In this document: one piece after another, positions 42,114 through 51,800 of the stretch
How positions within the stretch are numbered: position 1 is the first letter of the stretch
How the letters are laid out: each line of letters opens with the position of its first letter
Assembly: GCA_964486335.1 (NCBI GenBank)
Contig: CAZAMB010000004.1
Span: forward strand, 191,824-255,823
Length of the DNA: 64,000 bases
From: CAZAMB01 sp964486335
GTDB taxonomy: Bacteria; Planctomycetota; Phycisphaerae; UBA1845
Direction of reading: 5' to 3'
Notes under the pieces: model-generated
Told to the model about the DNA's origin: nothing
Database searches by the model: none
Seen by the model: the letters and a program-made list of their open reading frames with translations, nothing else
Program-made: the position numbers and the translations under genes

Positions 42114-44340
42114 TGTTCATCACCTGTATGTTGTCGAAAAACACTTCGGGCCCTTTGCTCTTGGCCGTCGTTCCCGGTGAATACGCGTAAATACCGGGAC
42201 TTCCTTCCTTGTTGGGGTACGAATCCACCACGTCAATGGTCCAGGCATCCGGTTCGGCGCTTTCTCGCGGCCATACTTTTCCGCGTATGCGTGTCTCCTT
42301 GTCGCCGACGTCGACGCGAACCTTGACCCGATACCAAACGTCCGTCTTCCATTCGAATGGCTGTTCGACCCTGAACCGCGGTATCGCCGACCACGATTCC
42401 ACGCGAATCGCCTGTTCACTGCCCAACAGCACGAGAAAGTACCGCGAGTTGATGAGCCCCATTTCCGGCTTGAATCGGTCACCCTTCGGCGTACCGAGCA
42501 TGTCGGCAATCATCGTATATCCGCCCTCGATCGGCGGAACCATGTACGATCGAATGCGCATGAACGGCGCCGAGGGATTCTCCGCGAGTTTTTGAAGCAC
42601 ATGCGAGCCGTCACGCTCCACGAGTTTCGTTTTCGATGCGACGCCGACCCAGCCCGGCGGAACACCCTCGAGCTTCATTTCGTCGAAGTCCGCCTTGAAC
42701 GGCAGCGTGGGACTGACGCGAACTCGGGCCGTTCCCGAAAGCTCGCCGATCTTCACTGTGACGGTTCCCGCTGTAAACAGATTGTCCTGGGCGACCGCGA
42801 GCTTTCCCGACTCATCGATGGTCGCCTTCGCGCCACTCACAGACCAAAGTGCTTTCTCAGTGGACATCGGCGTTCGCCGCCCGCCGGAGTCAAACAGTTC
42901 CACGCGGAACAACTGCGTCGCGCCCGGCCGCAGCGTGACTTCGGCGGGAATCACCCGGACCACAGCAGCCTGCCCGGCAGTTGCCTCTGACGGAAGGGCC
43001 GGTGCCTCGTCGCGCTCAACCTTGCCGTCCTTTTTGCCAAGGCAATAAGTATTGTATCGGGTCATGAAATAGACCCTTCCGTTCACTACGGCCGGGGAAC
43101 CATAGATCTCGTCCACGAGTTCATCGGGTCGCTCAAACGCTTCCCGATCGAGCGACGCGCATTTGTCGCCTTCGTCTTTCAGGATGTGGAAGATTCCGTT
43201 TTGCTCGCCGACGTAGATCACTCCGTCGGACGTGACGGTGGGCGATCCTTTTCCGACGCGGCCCAGGCTGTACATCCAGAATTGCTTTCCGGTTTTCGCG
43301 TCCAAAGCGTACAGGTTGGCGGAATTGTCGACGACATACAAACGACCGTTCGCCAGCGCCGGCGAGGCGAAGCCGGCCTTGATGCCCTCTGCGCGCCACA
43401 CTTCGCCCGACGTGGTAATATCGCCGGTCTTGCTCGCATCGATGCAAATGACTCGGCCCATTTCCGTGGAATCGATGTTTTCCTCGCCGTTGGTGATGTA
43501 CGCGTAATTGCCCTGGACAACCGGAGAGGCGTTGAGCCCTCGCGTGCTGAGGCGAAACGTCCACACTTTTTCGCCCGTTCGGGAAAGCAACCCGTACACG
43601 TTTCCATCCCCGTTGGGCGCAATGAGCATTCGTTTTCCGTCGATCACCGCGACAACGGGAATGGCATACGTGGTGTCAATGGGTTTGTCGCCGGGAGCGG
43701 ACCACCAAAGGGTCTCTCCGGTGGATTTATCAAACGCAACGTATCGATGCCTCGGCGGCGCCTGATCGCCCCAATTGGAATTAAGAAAACTGATGATCAA
43801 CCGGTTCTCATCGATGATCGGCGTCATCAATCGCCCGCCGTATCCGCTGACGCGACCGAACATCTCGGTCATGGAATGTTTCCAGAGGATCTTCCCATCG
43901 CGGTTGAAACAAAAAAGTTCGCCCCCAGTTCCATGCGCGTAAATATTTCCGGTTTCGGGATCGCCCGCCAGCGCTGTCCACCCCACACGCTGCTGCACAA
44001 TATCCGTGTCGAAGACACTGAATCGGTGTTCCCAGATTGTCCGGCCTGAGTTGGCATCGAGACAGATGACCCGCTCCTGCCAACTGGCCTTGTTCGCGAT
44101 GTCCCCGGCGGGCGCAATCGCGTAAACACGGTCGCCCAAGACGATCGGCGTTGTACGGCCTTCGACAGGGACCTTCCACAACAGGTTTTCACCTTCGGGC
44201 GTCCAAGTGGTGATCGCCGCCTTTTCGCGTACGAAACCGTTCTGCTCCGGTCCGCGCCAAGCGGCCCAATCGGCGGCTTGCGCCATCCCGATCGGCACCG
44301 CCGCACATATCAGACTCAACAGGCCCCATCGTTGGTTCAT
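42106..44340 (-). CDS. Exported PQQ-type beta-propeller with Big-like and LamG/DUF1080-like domains
   Basis: A 744-aa exported protein. Signal peptide at residues 1-22 (ending AQAA), a propeller at about 25-440 (WAAWRGPEQNGF, RFYALDAKTGK-type turns), a Big_2-like beta domain at about 455-545 (RVIPAEVTLRPGATQLFRVE), and a C-terminal concanavalin-like domain at about 550-744 (WYRVKVRVDVGDKETRI, GPEVFFDNIQVMN). The last is similar to DUF1080-type domains of carbohydrate-active proteins. It is the upstream member of a two-gene unit with the 487-aa propeller gene. Confidence 0.85.
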   Translation of the reverse strand: MNQRWGLLSLICAAVPIGMAQAADWAAWRGPEQNGFVREKAAITTWTPEGENLLWKVPVEGRTTPIVLGDRVYAIAPAGDIANKASWQERVICLDANSGRTIWEHRFSVFDTDIVQQRVGWTALAGDPETGNIYAHGTGGELFCFNRDGKILWKHSMTEMFGRVSGYGGRLMTPIIDENRLIISFLNSNWGDQAPPRHRYVAFDKSTGETLWWSAPGDKPIDTTYAIPVVAVIDGKRMLIAPNGDGNVYGLLSRTGEKVWTFRLSTRGLNASPVVQGNYAYITNGEENIDSTEMGRVICIDASKTGDITTSGEVWRAEGIKAGFASPALANGRLYVVDNSANLYALDAKTGKQFWMYSLGRVGKGSPTVTSDGVIYVGEQNGIFHILKDEGDKCASLDREAFERPDELVDEIYGSPAVVNGRVYFMTRYNTYCLGKKDGKVERDEAPALPSEATAGQAAVVRVIPAEVTLRPGATQLFRVELFDSGGRRTPMSTEKALWSVSGAKATIDESGKLAVAQDNLFTAGTVTVKIGELSGTARVRVSPTLPFKADFDEMKLEGVPPGWVGVASKTKLVERDGSHVLQKLAENPSAPFMRIRSYMVPPIEGGYTMIADMLGTPKGDRFKPEMGLINSRYFLVLLGSEQAIRVESWSAIPRFRVEQPFEWKTDVWYRVKVRVDVGDKETRIRGKVWPRESAEPDAWTIDVVDSYPNKEGSPGIYAYSPGTTAKSKGPEVFFDNIQVMNNE

Positions 44341-44404
44341 GATTCAATCCTCACTCGTGATCCGCCACGTCCTGTTCGCTGCGGAGTCCATGCCCCGTCC
44401 CAGG

Positions 44405-45706
44405 CTACTCAACGGATTCGGCATCCAAAAACCTTACCCGGCGCGCCTTCATTTCAAATCGAGGCAAACTACCCGGTTCCACGATGACAACAACCGGGCG
44501 AAACATCAGTCGATTCCTGATCTCATCCGCCACGACACGCGCAAGCCGCTCCGAATTCGCTCCCGATGTAGGCTCCACGTCGATTCGCAGTTCGGCCAAC
44601 GACTTTCGTCGATCAATGGCGATGGCAAACTCGGCCACTCCTTCAATGGAACGCACGATCTCTTCAATGGCCGATGGAAAGACGTTGTTGCCGCGCACGA
44701 GCATCATCTCGTCCGTCCGGCCGAGAATACCCCCGTCCAGCCGCGCGAACCACCGTCCGCACGCGCAACGCTCTCGTAACAATCGTGTTTGGTCGCCCGT
44801 TCGGTACCGCATCAAGGGACTTCCAAGACGTCCAAGATTGGTGAGCACGAGTTCGCCGACCTGTCCTTCGGGAAGCGCTTCGCCGGTGGCGGGATCGATG
44901 ATTTCCGGGATGAACTCCGTCTCAATCAAGTGCATCCCGCCCGGCGACTCGAGGCATTCAAAGCCGCACGGTCCGATTTCGGTCATGCCGGAATGATCCA
45001 ATACACGAGCGCCCCAAGCTCGCTCGATCGCCTGGCGAATTGAGGGAATGCTCCCGCCGGGTTCGCCCGCGACGATCAGCAAGCGGATCGGCGATCGAGC
45101 AATGTCAATCCCCTCCGACCGAGCCACTTCCGCCATGCGCAGCGCATATGTGGGCGTACAGCAGAGCACAGTCACCGCGTTTTCCAGCATCATGTGCAAC
45201 CGCGCTTGAGTTGACATGCTGCCCATGGCCAGCGCCAAATGCCCTTCCGCTACGGCGCTTTCAAAAGCGGCCCAAAACCCAATGAACGGACCAAAGGAGA
45301 ATGGAAACGCGAAGCGATCGGCCGGCCGAATACCTGCGGCTCGAAAAAGTACGCGCCAGCAATATTGGAACCACTCCCAGCTCTTTGGAGTGTCCAGCCA
45401 ACGAAGCGGCCCTGCTCCGCTGCTCGCGGAGGTCTGGTGCATACGGACGTATCGATCGGGAGGGAATGTCAGGTTTGATCCGTAGGGCGGATGCTCCGCC
45501 TGATCAATCTGAAGCTCGGCGCGCGTGGTTAACGGCAAGGAATCCAACGGGTCCTTGCCGGGACGAAAGCGAATCCCGGCAAGCTTTCTCGTGTAGAACG
45601 CATTGCCGTCAAGAACGACCTTGAGCATTCTCGACAGCTTTCGCCGTTGCAGCCGGACCAACTCCGTCGGTTCCAATTGCTCTTTGATCGGATCAAGGAA
45701 AGGCAT
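44405..45706 (-). CDS. PaaK-like AMP-forming CoA ligase
   Basis: A 433-aa member of the phenylacetate-CoA ligase branch of adenylate-forming enzymes. It has the ATP-loop-like SSGAGPLRWLDTP, the VLDHSGMTEIGPCGFECLE segment, the GELVLTNLGRLGSPLMRYRTGDQTR region (first part seen), and the C-terminal LVRGNNVFPSAIEEIVRSIE. No other phenylacetate pathway gene is nearby, so the substrate is open. ATG at 45706 has GGAG ten bases upstream; a GTG six codons earlier is an alternative. Confidence 0.82.
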   Translation of the reverse strand: MPFLDPIKEQLEPTELVRLQRRKLSRMLKVVLDGNAFYTRKLAGIRFRPGKDPLDSLPLTTRAELQIDQAEHPPYGSNLTFPPDRYVRMHQTSASSGAGPLRWLDTPKSWEWFQYCWRVLFRAAGIRPADRFAFPFSFGPFIGFWAAFESAVAEGHLALAMGSMSTQARLHMMLENAVTVLCCTPTYALRMAEVARSEGIDIARSPIRLLIVAGEPGGSIPSIRQAIERAWGARVLDHSGMTEIGPCGFECLESPGGMHLIETEFIPEIIDPATGEALPEGQVGELVLTNLGRLGSPLMRYRTGDQTRLLRERCACGRWFARLDGGILGRTDEMMLVRGNNVFPSAIEEIVRSIEGVAEFAIAIDRRKSLAELRIDVEPTSGANSERLARVVADEIRNRLMFRPVVVIVEPGSLPRFEMKARRVRFLDAESVE

Positions 45707-46321
45707 CCAGCCACGTCTCCACACACACGGTCTCTTGTCGAAGCGCCAACCGTAGTCGTTCGCGCCGGCGACACCGCAATGAGAAAATCGATCCTACCGG
45801 ATTCGCCGCGTTCAGGCGAAGTCGAATGATCCCGTCGAATCGGCGGGTTGCGCCTGTAATAAATTGTAACGCGATCGACGAATGAACGTGTCAATGGGCG
45901 GAACTCATGCCGAGAGGGTGTTCACTCCGACCGCGTGCTCGACCCCGGCAGTGGGTCCGTGACAGTTCCGGCGAGGAATCAATCCGAACCCGGAGCGCGA
46001 GCGACGGGCGGTCCCTTGCCCGCAATCGCGTTACGTGCGACTGTTGGCACAACCCCGGTTGACGCATAGTAGCCGCCCCGCGCTGGCGCTAGGGGTTCGG
46101 ATGGGCGAAGCGCGCCGCCCGCCGAAAGTGTCACGGACCCACCGGCGGAGGCACACTTGCCGGACTATTGTGTTTGACCACGTCGACGTTAAGATTTACC
46201 GCACTCGGGTTGGATAAAGTGTCACGCCGTGGCATTGACCATGCTCATCGCCCGGCGTGATCGGCCGAAGGGACCGCGCGGACTCAGGCCAGTAAACGCC
46301 CGGCATTAAAGGAGGCTCATC
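45707..46321. other. Intergenic region between the PaaK-like gene and a secreted-protein gene
   Basis: About 615 bp between divergent genes. An 11-bp direct repeat AAAGTGTCACG occurs at 46125-46135 and 46216-46226. AAAGGAGG at 46308-46315 is the ribosome binding site for the gene at 46322. No gene and no promoter with correct spacing could be supported. Confidence 0.5.
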
Positions 46322-47212
46322 ATGCAGAATCCACTCTACCGCAATGCAGTCGCAGTTGGCTTTCACGGACGGCTTCTCGGCGCGATCTGTGTTTTCGCGG
46401 CGATGGTCTGCCCCGCGTCGGCCGAACCCGTTCGCGTGGCCGCTCGCCAGGACACGTCGATTCCGTCCTATTTCACGTTGAACTTCCCCGTCTTGGGCGA
46501 ATTGGGCAGAAACGATGCATTGATCGCTCGAACGGACCTCGAACTGGAGATCGACGCGGTGGCGGGAACCGCGCGTTTTGTTCGATACGAACAGGACGTT
46601 GATCCGCTGACTCTGCCGGGCGGCATCAGCACCGGGAATCTGCGGATTGAAATCGTCCCCAATTCGTCGACGGGAACGTTTGATCCCGCCACCGGTCAGT
46701 TCCTCACGTCGGAAACTTATCTTGTGCATTTCGACGGCGATCTCAGTGCGTACGGGCTTATGTCGCCCGTTGCGCTTCCGAGTTCCTCGACCGGCTTTGC
46801 CAGCGTCGCATCGACCACTTCAGGACAAGTGGACTTTCGCTGGGACGGGGTCGGCCAGCTTGCCAATCCCTTTGCGCCGGGAACGATGATTGATTTTACC
46901 TATATCTGCTCGCTGTTCGCCTCGTTCGCGCCTCAGGCTTCCGCGTATGTCAGCCTGAACATGATTCCCGAAGTCATGAATCTCAACGTGTCGGCGAGCA
47001 CCACAGCCAACCTGGTCGGATTCCTGAATTCTGTTTTGGTCGCCATCGGCGATGACAACATTGTGAAGGCGAATCGCGATCTTAACGCGTTCGTTCAACG
47101 CGTCCGGTTGATGCGCGGAAATCGGCTATCAGTTGCCGCGGCCGATTCGCTCATTGCCAGCACGCAAAATGCGATTCAACTGCTCGCCGGGATTGCTCAA
47201 CCCCAAGATTGA
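46322..47212 (+). CDS. Secreted protein of unknown function
   Basis: A 296-aa protein with a signal peptide (residues about 1-38, ending PASAEP). The mature part is rich in beta-strand patterns, Thr and Ser, without Cys pairs or catalytic motifs. The C-terminal 60 residues form helices (RDLNAFVQRVRLMRGNRLSV, DSLIASTQNAIQLLAG) that resemble the dense helical end found on some planctomycete secreted proteins. AAAGGAGG lies six bases before the ATG, and a strong terminator follows the gene by 72 bp, so it is probably a single-gene unit. I do not recognise the family. Confidence 0.72.
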   Translation: MQNPLYRNAVAVGFHGRLLGAICVFAAMVCPASAEPVRVAARQDTSIPSYFTLNFPVLGELGRNDALIARTDLELEIDAVAGTARFVRYEQDVDPLTLPGGISTGNLRIEIVPNSSTGTFDPATGQFLTSETYLVHFDGDLSAYGLMSPVALPSSSTGFASVASTTSGQVDFRWDGVGQLANPFAPGTMIDFTYICSLFASFAPQASAYVSLNMIPEVMNLNVSASTTANLVGFLNSVLVAIGDDNIVKANRDLNAFVQRVRLMRGNRLSVAAADSLIASTQNAIQLLAGIAQPQD

Positions 47213-47284
47213 TCGGGAAGCGACAAACACAAGACTTTCGCGATTGCGCATCCTTCGGAAGTAAGTTTGTTTCGAATGAAACTG

Positions 47285-47314
47285 GGGTCGCCAAATCTGG
47301 CGACCCTTTTTTTT
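47285..47314 (+). terminator. Intrinsic terminator after the 296-aa secreted-protein gene
   Basis: GGGTCGCCA-AATC-TGGCGACCC is a perfect 9-bp stem with a 4-base loop, followed by eight T. It starts 72 bp after the stop at 47212. Confidence 0.92.
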
Positions 47315-47387
47315 GCATGGAAGCAAAAACAAAGACAATGCAGCCAAGTAAGAACGCAAAACGAATTAGAAGCTATACGAAAACCCT

Positions 47388-47416
47388 GCGAGCCGCGAAC
47401 TTCAGTTCGCGCGGAC
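47388..47416 (-). repeat. Dispersed palindrome, copy A
   Basis: A 29-bp element with the palindromic core CGCGAACTGAAGTTCGCG (minus strand). It matches the copies at 52611 and 62204. The same flanks occur on both sides: GTCCG before and GCTCGC after. Confidence 0.75.
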
Positions 47417-47474
47417 CCGGCCGTACCGTTCCATTCCCCAATCGACAATCGACTTTCGTCAATCGCAAATCTTC

Positions 47475-47506
47475 CCTCCGCGCCCTCTGCGCCCTCCGCG
47501 GTGAAT
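47475..47506. repeat. Intergenic repeat-like GC-rich segment
   Basis: The segment CGCCCTCTGCGCCCTCCGCG has an internal repeat of about 10 bases and is like a motif seen in many intergenic regions of planctomycetes and relatives (from memory). A similar CTTCTCTGCGCACCTTCGTG follows palindrome copy B near 52661. It is preceded by CAATCGACAATCGAC, a short tandem sequence. Confidence 0.4.
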
Positions 47507-47794
47507 CTCCCCCCGTGCCCCTTCGTTGGAGTTGTATGATCAAGCCGCGAACCTGACCAACCGACCGGCCCGTCATTCGCGCAAACCGCACCGATAGGAT
47601 GCAATGGTAACGATCATCAACACCATGTTCATCCGTTGGACAGCCATCAGTTCGACTTGCGCATGCCAAACGAGGTTTGAGGAGAGACGACAACCTTGCA
47701 TCCCATTAAGATGTACCGTTTCGCGCGGACGAACGGTTGACCGTCCGTCGGAAACCAAAAGACACGGCCTCGGCCGGAAAGGAGTCCAGTCCTC

Positions 47795-48451
47795 GTGACC
47801 GAAAGCTTCGGCCCGTATTTGACCGTCTTGATCATGATCTGGATCGCCTCCACCGGCGTTCCGATCCCAGAGGACATTGCGCTCCTTGGTGGAGGATTGG
47901 CGTGCTATCTCGGCACCGCGAAAATCGCGCTGATGATCCCCGTCGCCATGTTTGCCGTCCTTTCTGGCGATACCTTTATTTTTCTGCTGGGCCGCCGCTG
48001 GGCGGCGTCGTTGCTGGAGCATCGTTATGTGCGCTGGCTGGCAACGCCAGAGAGACTGGAAACACTCCGCTCACAATTCAACCAACATCAACTTAAGACC
48101 GTGTTTTTTGGACGTTTCATGCCCGGATTGCGCGCCCTGATCTTCCTGACAGCGGGTGCGATGAAGATGAGCTATTGGAAGTTTCTGGCCGTTAACGGCG
48201 TGGCCGCGCTCATTTCCGTGCCTTTTTTCGTCGTTTTGGGCTATGTTTTCGGTCATAGCTACGACACGTTGAAACAAAAAGTCGCCGATGTCGAACATGC
48301 CATTGTCTTCATTCTGATCGCAGCAGCGGTCGTATGGATCCTTTGGCTGGCCTACTCACGGAAGGCAAAAAGCCGCGAAATGGCTCAACTTGTAAAAAAA
48401 GTAACGAAATCAACCACATCCAAGGATTCGTCAGAAACGCCCACCAACTGA
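47795..48451 (+). CDS. DedA-family membrane protein
   Basis: A 218-aa protein of the DedA/VTT family, thought to act in lipid-carrier flipping and membrane homeostasis. Family parts are STGVPIPEDIALLGGGLA near the N-terminus and FGRFMPGLRALIFLTAGAMK near the middle, with helices at about residues 8-28, 40-60, 125-150 and 165-190. The start is a GTG at 47795 with AAAGGAG ten bases upstream. The C-terminal tail is basic and Ser/Thr-rich. Confidence 0.88.
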   Translation: MTESFGPYLTVLIMIWIASTGVPIPEDIALLGGGLACYLGTAKIALMIPVAMFAVLSGDTFIFLLGRRWAASLLEHRYVRWLATPERLETLRSQFNQHQLKTVFFGRFMPGLRALIFLTAGAMKMSYWKFLAVNGVAALISVPFFVVLGYVFGHSYDTLKQKVADVEHAIVFILIAAAVVWILWLAYSRKAKSREMAQLVKKVTKSTTSKDSSETPTN

Positions 48452-48604
48452 CCCGCGCAAGCCGTTCTGGATTCAGAGTTGTGCGAAGCCGGCAATCAAA
48501 CTTGAGATCGGATTCGTACGTCACGGCCGAATCAAATCGCAAGGCCACGTGCTCGACCATCGCAGTGCTTAGAGTTATCGGACGGCACTTTTCCGCAATT
48601 TAGT

Positions 48605-48634
48605 TTGCGGTCTGATAGAGAAATTGGGTATATT
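48605..48634 (+). promoter_or_regulatory. Weak promoter candidate upstream of the cysteine-repeat gene
   Basis: TATATT at 48629-48634 is one base from the -10 consensus. TTGCGG at 48605-48610 is a poor -35, with an 18-base spacer. It would give a leader of about 210 bases that includes the nested inverted repeat at 48708-48758. Confidence 0.28.
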
Positions 48635-48707
48635 GGCAGGTTAATAGATTTGGCGTCGGGTTTCGGCGTGATGAGGTTTTTTCTTTCGTCACGGCCGCCG
48701 ACATTGA

Positions 48708-48758
48708 CTAGGCGGCGTGTTTGCGAATCCCAAGGTCGCTTGGAATGGAGCCGCCTAG
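48708..48758 (+). promoter_or_regulatory. Nested hairpin in the leader of the cysteine-repeat gene
   Basis: The outer stem is a perfect 9-bp pair, CTAGGCGGC (48708-48716) with GCCGCCTAG (48750-48758). Inside it lies CCAAG-GTCG-CTTGG (48730-48743). The structure ends 93 bp before the ATG at 48852. No T-run follows, so it is not a simple terminator. A structured 5' leader is possible; no known riboswitch was recognised. Confidence 0.45.
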
Positions 48759-48851
48759 GTGGCGCGAGCTTATTTTTGGTTTGGATCGGGGAAGCCAAGC
48801 GGGCGGTCGGACGGATTTCATTTGTTCGGTTTCGCCCAATGGAGGGAGCAC

Positions 48852-51800
48852 ATGGTTTACTTTATTCGCTCAATGGTCCTTGCGGTCGGAATTCTGGTTT
48901 CGGCAGCGGAAGGTGCCATCACGTTGACACCTGCCAGCCTGCAACCCGCAGGGCATACGGCCTGGGATTCGGACGCATTGACCGGAATTGTCGGCACGAC
49001 CCGGCAGTTGAAGATCGTAGACGAACGAACGCCCTGGGCGAATTTTAACTGGTTTTATTTCGACACGCAGAAAGACGGGTTTCCCGGCGGAACAGGGACT
49101 TCCACAAATGATTTCCTGGTGTTTATTCCCGCAAACGGGAATGGATTCACCGCCACGCACGCCATTCCGGTCGATGTCAACCTCGTCTTGTTCAACGACG
49201 CGGAAGACGGATCGGGAACCAAGGGAACGGGACCGAACTCGATTCTCAACCCCATGGACTCTTACCTTAACAGCAATCCGCCCTTCAATTACACGAGCAT
49301 CGGGGCGTCGCAGTTTCTGAAATACTATCTGGCCGATCCAACGCAATCCTATGAATATGTCGTGAACGGGGAGACGAGCGTTCTCGGCAGCGGGTGCATC
49401 GGGTTCATTTTTATCGATGACAACCATACCGGAGCGAACTTCGACTACAACGACATGATCATTTGCATCAAGGGATGCGTGAACAATTCAGAGTGCAGTG
49501 ACGGCAATCTTTGCAATGGCGCGGAAATTTGCCAGAGCGGGACCTGTGTTCCGGGGACGCCCGGAACGTGCCTGAATCCGCCGGTTTGTCGGACGGCGAC
49601 CGGCGCGTCGTGCGATCCGCAGACGGGCGTCTGCAATTATCCCGCGCTGCCCGACGGCACGTCGTGCAGCGACGGCCTGTATTGCAACGGGTCGGAGGTT
49701 TGCGGCAACGGAGCATGCCAACCGGGCACGCCGATCAATTGCGCTGACGGCGTGATGTGCACCGTCGACCACTGCGACGAAGCCAATGACCGTTGCAAGA
49801 ACAAGCCAGAAGACTTGCGGTGCAACGACGGATTGTACTGCAATGGCGAAGAGTATTGCGATGCCGTACTCAACTGCATTGCGGGAACGCCGCCCAACTG
49901 CGACGATGGAATCGCCTGCACGGCCGACTCGTGCAACGAATCCAATGATACGTGCAATCACGTTCCCAACGACTCGTTATGCAACGACACCAATCCCTGC
50001 ACTGATGACGCCTGCGTTCCCGGCACCGGATGCGTTTCCACGCCGGACGACAGCAACTCGTGCGATGACGGGCTGTTCTGCAACGGTCCGGAGACCTGCG
50101 TCGGCGGCGCGTGTGAACCGGGCGTGAATCCCTGCGATGACGGTGTTGCGTGCACGATCGACGCGTGCGACGAAAACACGGACACGTGCACGAACACGCC
50201 GAACCACTCCGCGTGCGACAACGGCCAGTTTTGTGACGGCGTCGAGGTTTGCGATGCCTTACAAGGATGTCTTGCCGGCACGCCAGTCAATTGTTCGCAC
50301 CTCGACGGCCAATGCGTGGCCGGCGTATGCGATGAAGGCTCTGATGCCTGCGTCACACAACCGGCGAACAATGGAATGAGTTGCAACGACGGACTTTTCT
50401 GCACGATCGGCGAGGTTTGCGTCGGCGGCTCGTGCTCCGGAGGCGGGCCACGAATCTGTGACGACAATGTCGCCTGCACAGTGGATGTTTGCAACGAGAC
50501 CAAGGACAAGTGCAACCACACACCGAACGACAGCCTTTGCAACAACGGGTTGTATTGCGACGGCACGGAAACTTGCGATCCGACTCTTGGTTGTCAGCCC
50601 GGAGGCGGCGATCCCTGTACGTTCCCGACCAAGTGCGATGAGGTTACGGATCGTTGCGTGCTTTGCACGACAAACGCCCAGTGCGATGATGGATTGTATT
50701 GCAACGGTGTTGAGACTTGCGACGTGGGGGCAGGCGTTTGCCAGTCGGGGACGGCGCCTTGTGGCAGCGACGGCGTTCCTTGCACAGCGGATTCGTGCGA
50801 CGAGATCAACGATGTCTGTCTGCACCTTCCGGACGATGATGCCTGCGATGACGGGTTGTTCTGTAACGGGGCCGAGGCTTGCGATCCGATCAACGGCTGC
50901 CAGCCGGGCACGAATCCCTGTCCGGGCGACGGCATTCCATGCACGGTGGATTCCTGCGACGAAACCAACGATGTATGCACTTCAACACCCAATAACTCGC
51001 TGTGCAATGACGGTCTGTTCTGCAACGGCGTTGAAACGTGCAGTCCGACTCAGGGATGTCTCGCGGGGACGCCGATCGATTGCAGTTTGTTGAATGACCA
51101 GTGCAATCTGGGCGTATGCAACGAAGACGCCGATGCTTGCATTCGCCAAGCGGCGAATCAAAACCTTCCTTGCGACGACGGGTTGTTCTGCACGGTCGGC
51201 GAGCGATGTGGCAACGGCAAGTGCAACGGCGGCAGCCCGCTGGATTGCAGCGACCAGATCGCGTGTACGATCGACACGTGCAACGAAACGACGGATCAAT
51301 GTGTGCGAACGCCGCAGCACTCGCTTTGCAACGACATGAATCCGTGTACGGACGATCTTTGCGTGGTCGGCACGGGGTGCGTCGCAACGCCCGATGATAC
51401 CAATACATGCGATGATTTGCTGTTTTGCACGGGGACCGAATCTTGCGTAGCGGGGGTTTGCGAATCGAGCGGATCGCCCTGCGTGGATACCGACCCATGC
51501 ACCATTGAATCGTGCATCGAATCAACGGATACATGTGATTTTGATTGCCCGACACCGGGCATCACCTGCCCGCCTGATAAGACCTTTGAGTGCGACGCTG
51601 TGGGCGAATTCGGCGATCCGATCGTGGACGACGATTGCAGTCCGATGCCGACGGTCGTCTGTCAAGAGCAGGTGATTCCGGGCAAGCTCCCGCAGGAGCG
51701 AACGATCGTCCGCACTTGCCGAGTGACCAATGCGTGCGGGAACATCGCGGAATGCACGCACCGGATCGCGGTGGTGGACACCACGCCGCCGGTCATCACT

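Noticed and set aside
49958..51555. Long minus-strand frames opposite the cysteine-repeat protein
   Set aside because: The repeats in the real gene produce long open shadow frames with periodic but meaningless sequence; no start signals support them.
49480..51560. Possible CRISPR array or tandem DNA repeat
   Set aside because: The repeats are protein-level (DGLFCNG units) with variable DNA and spacing, inside one open frame.
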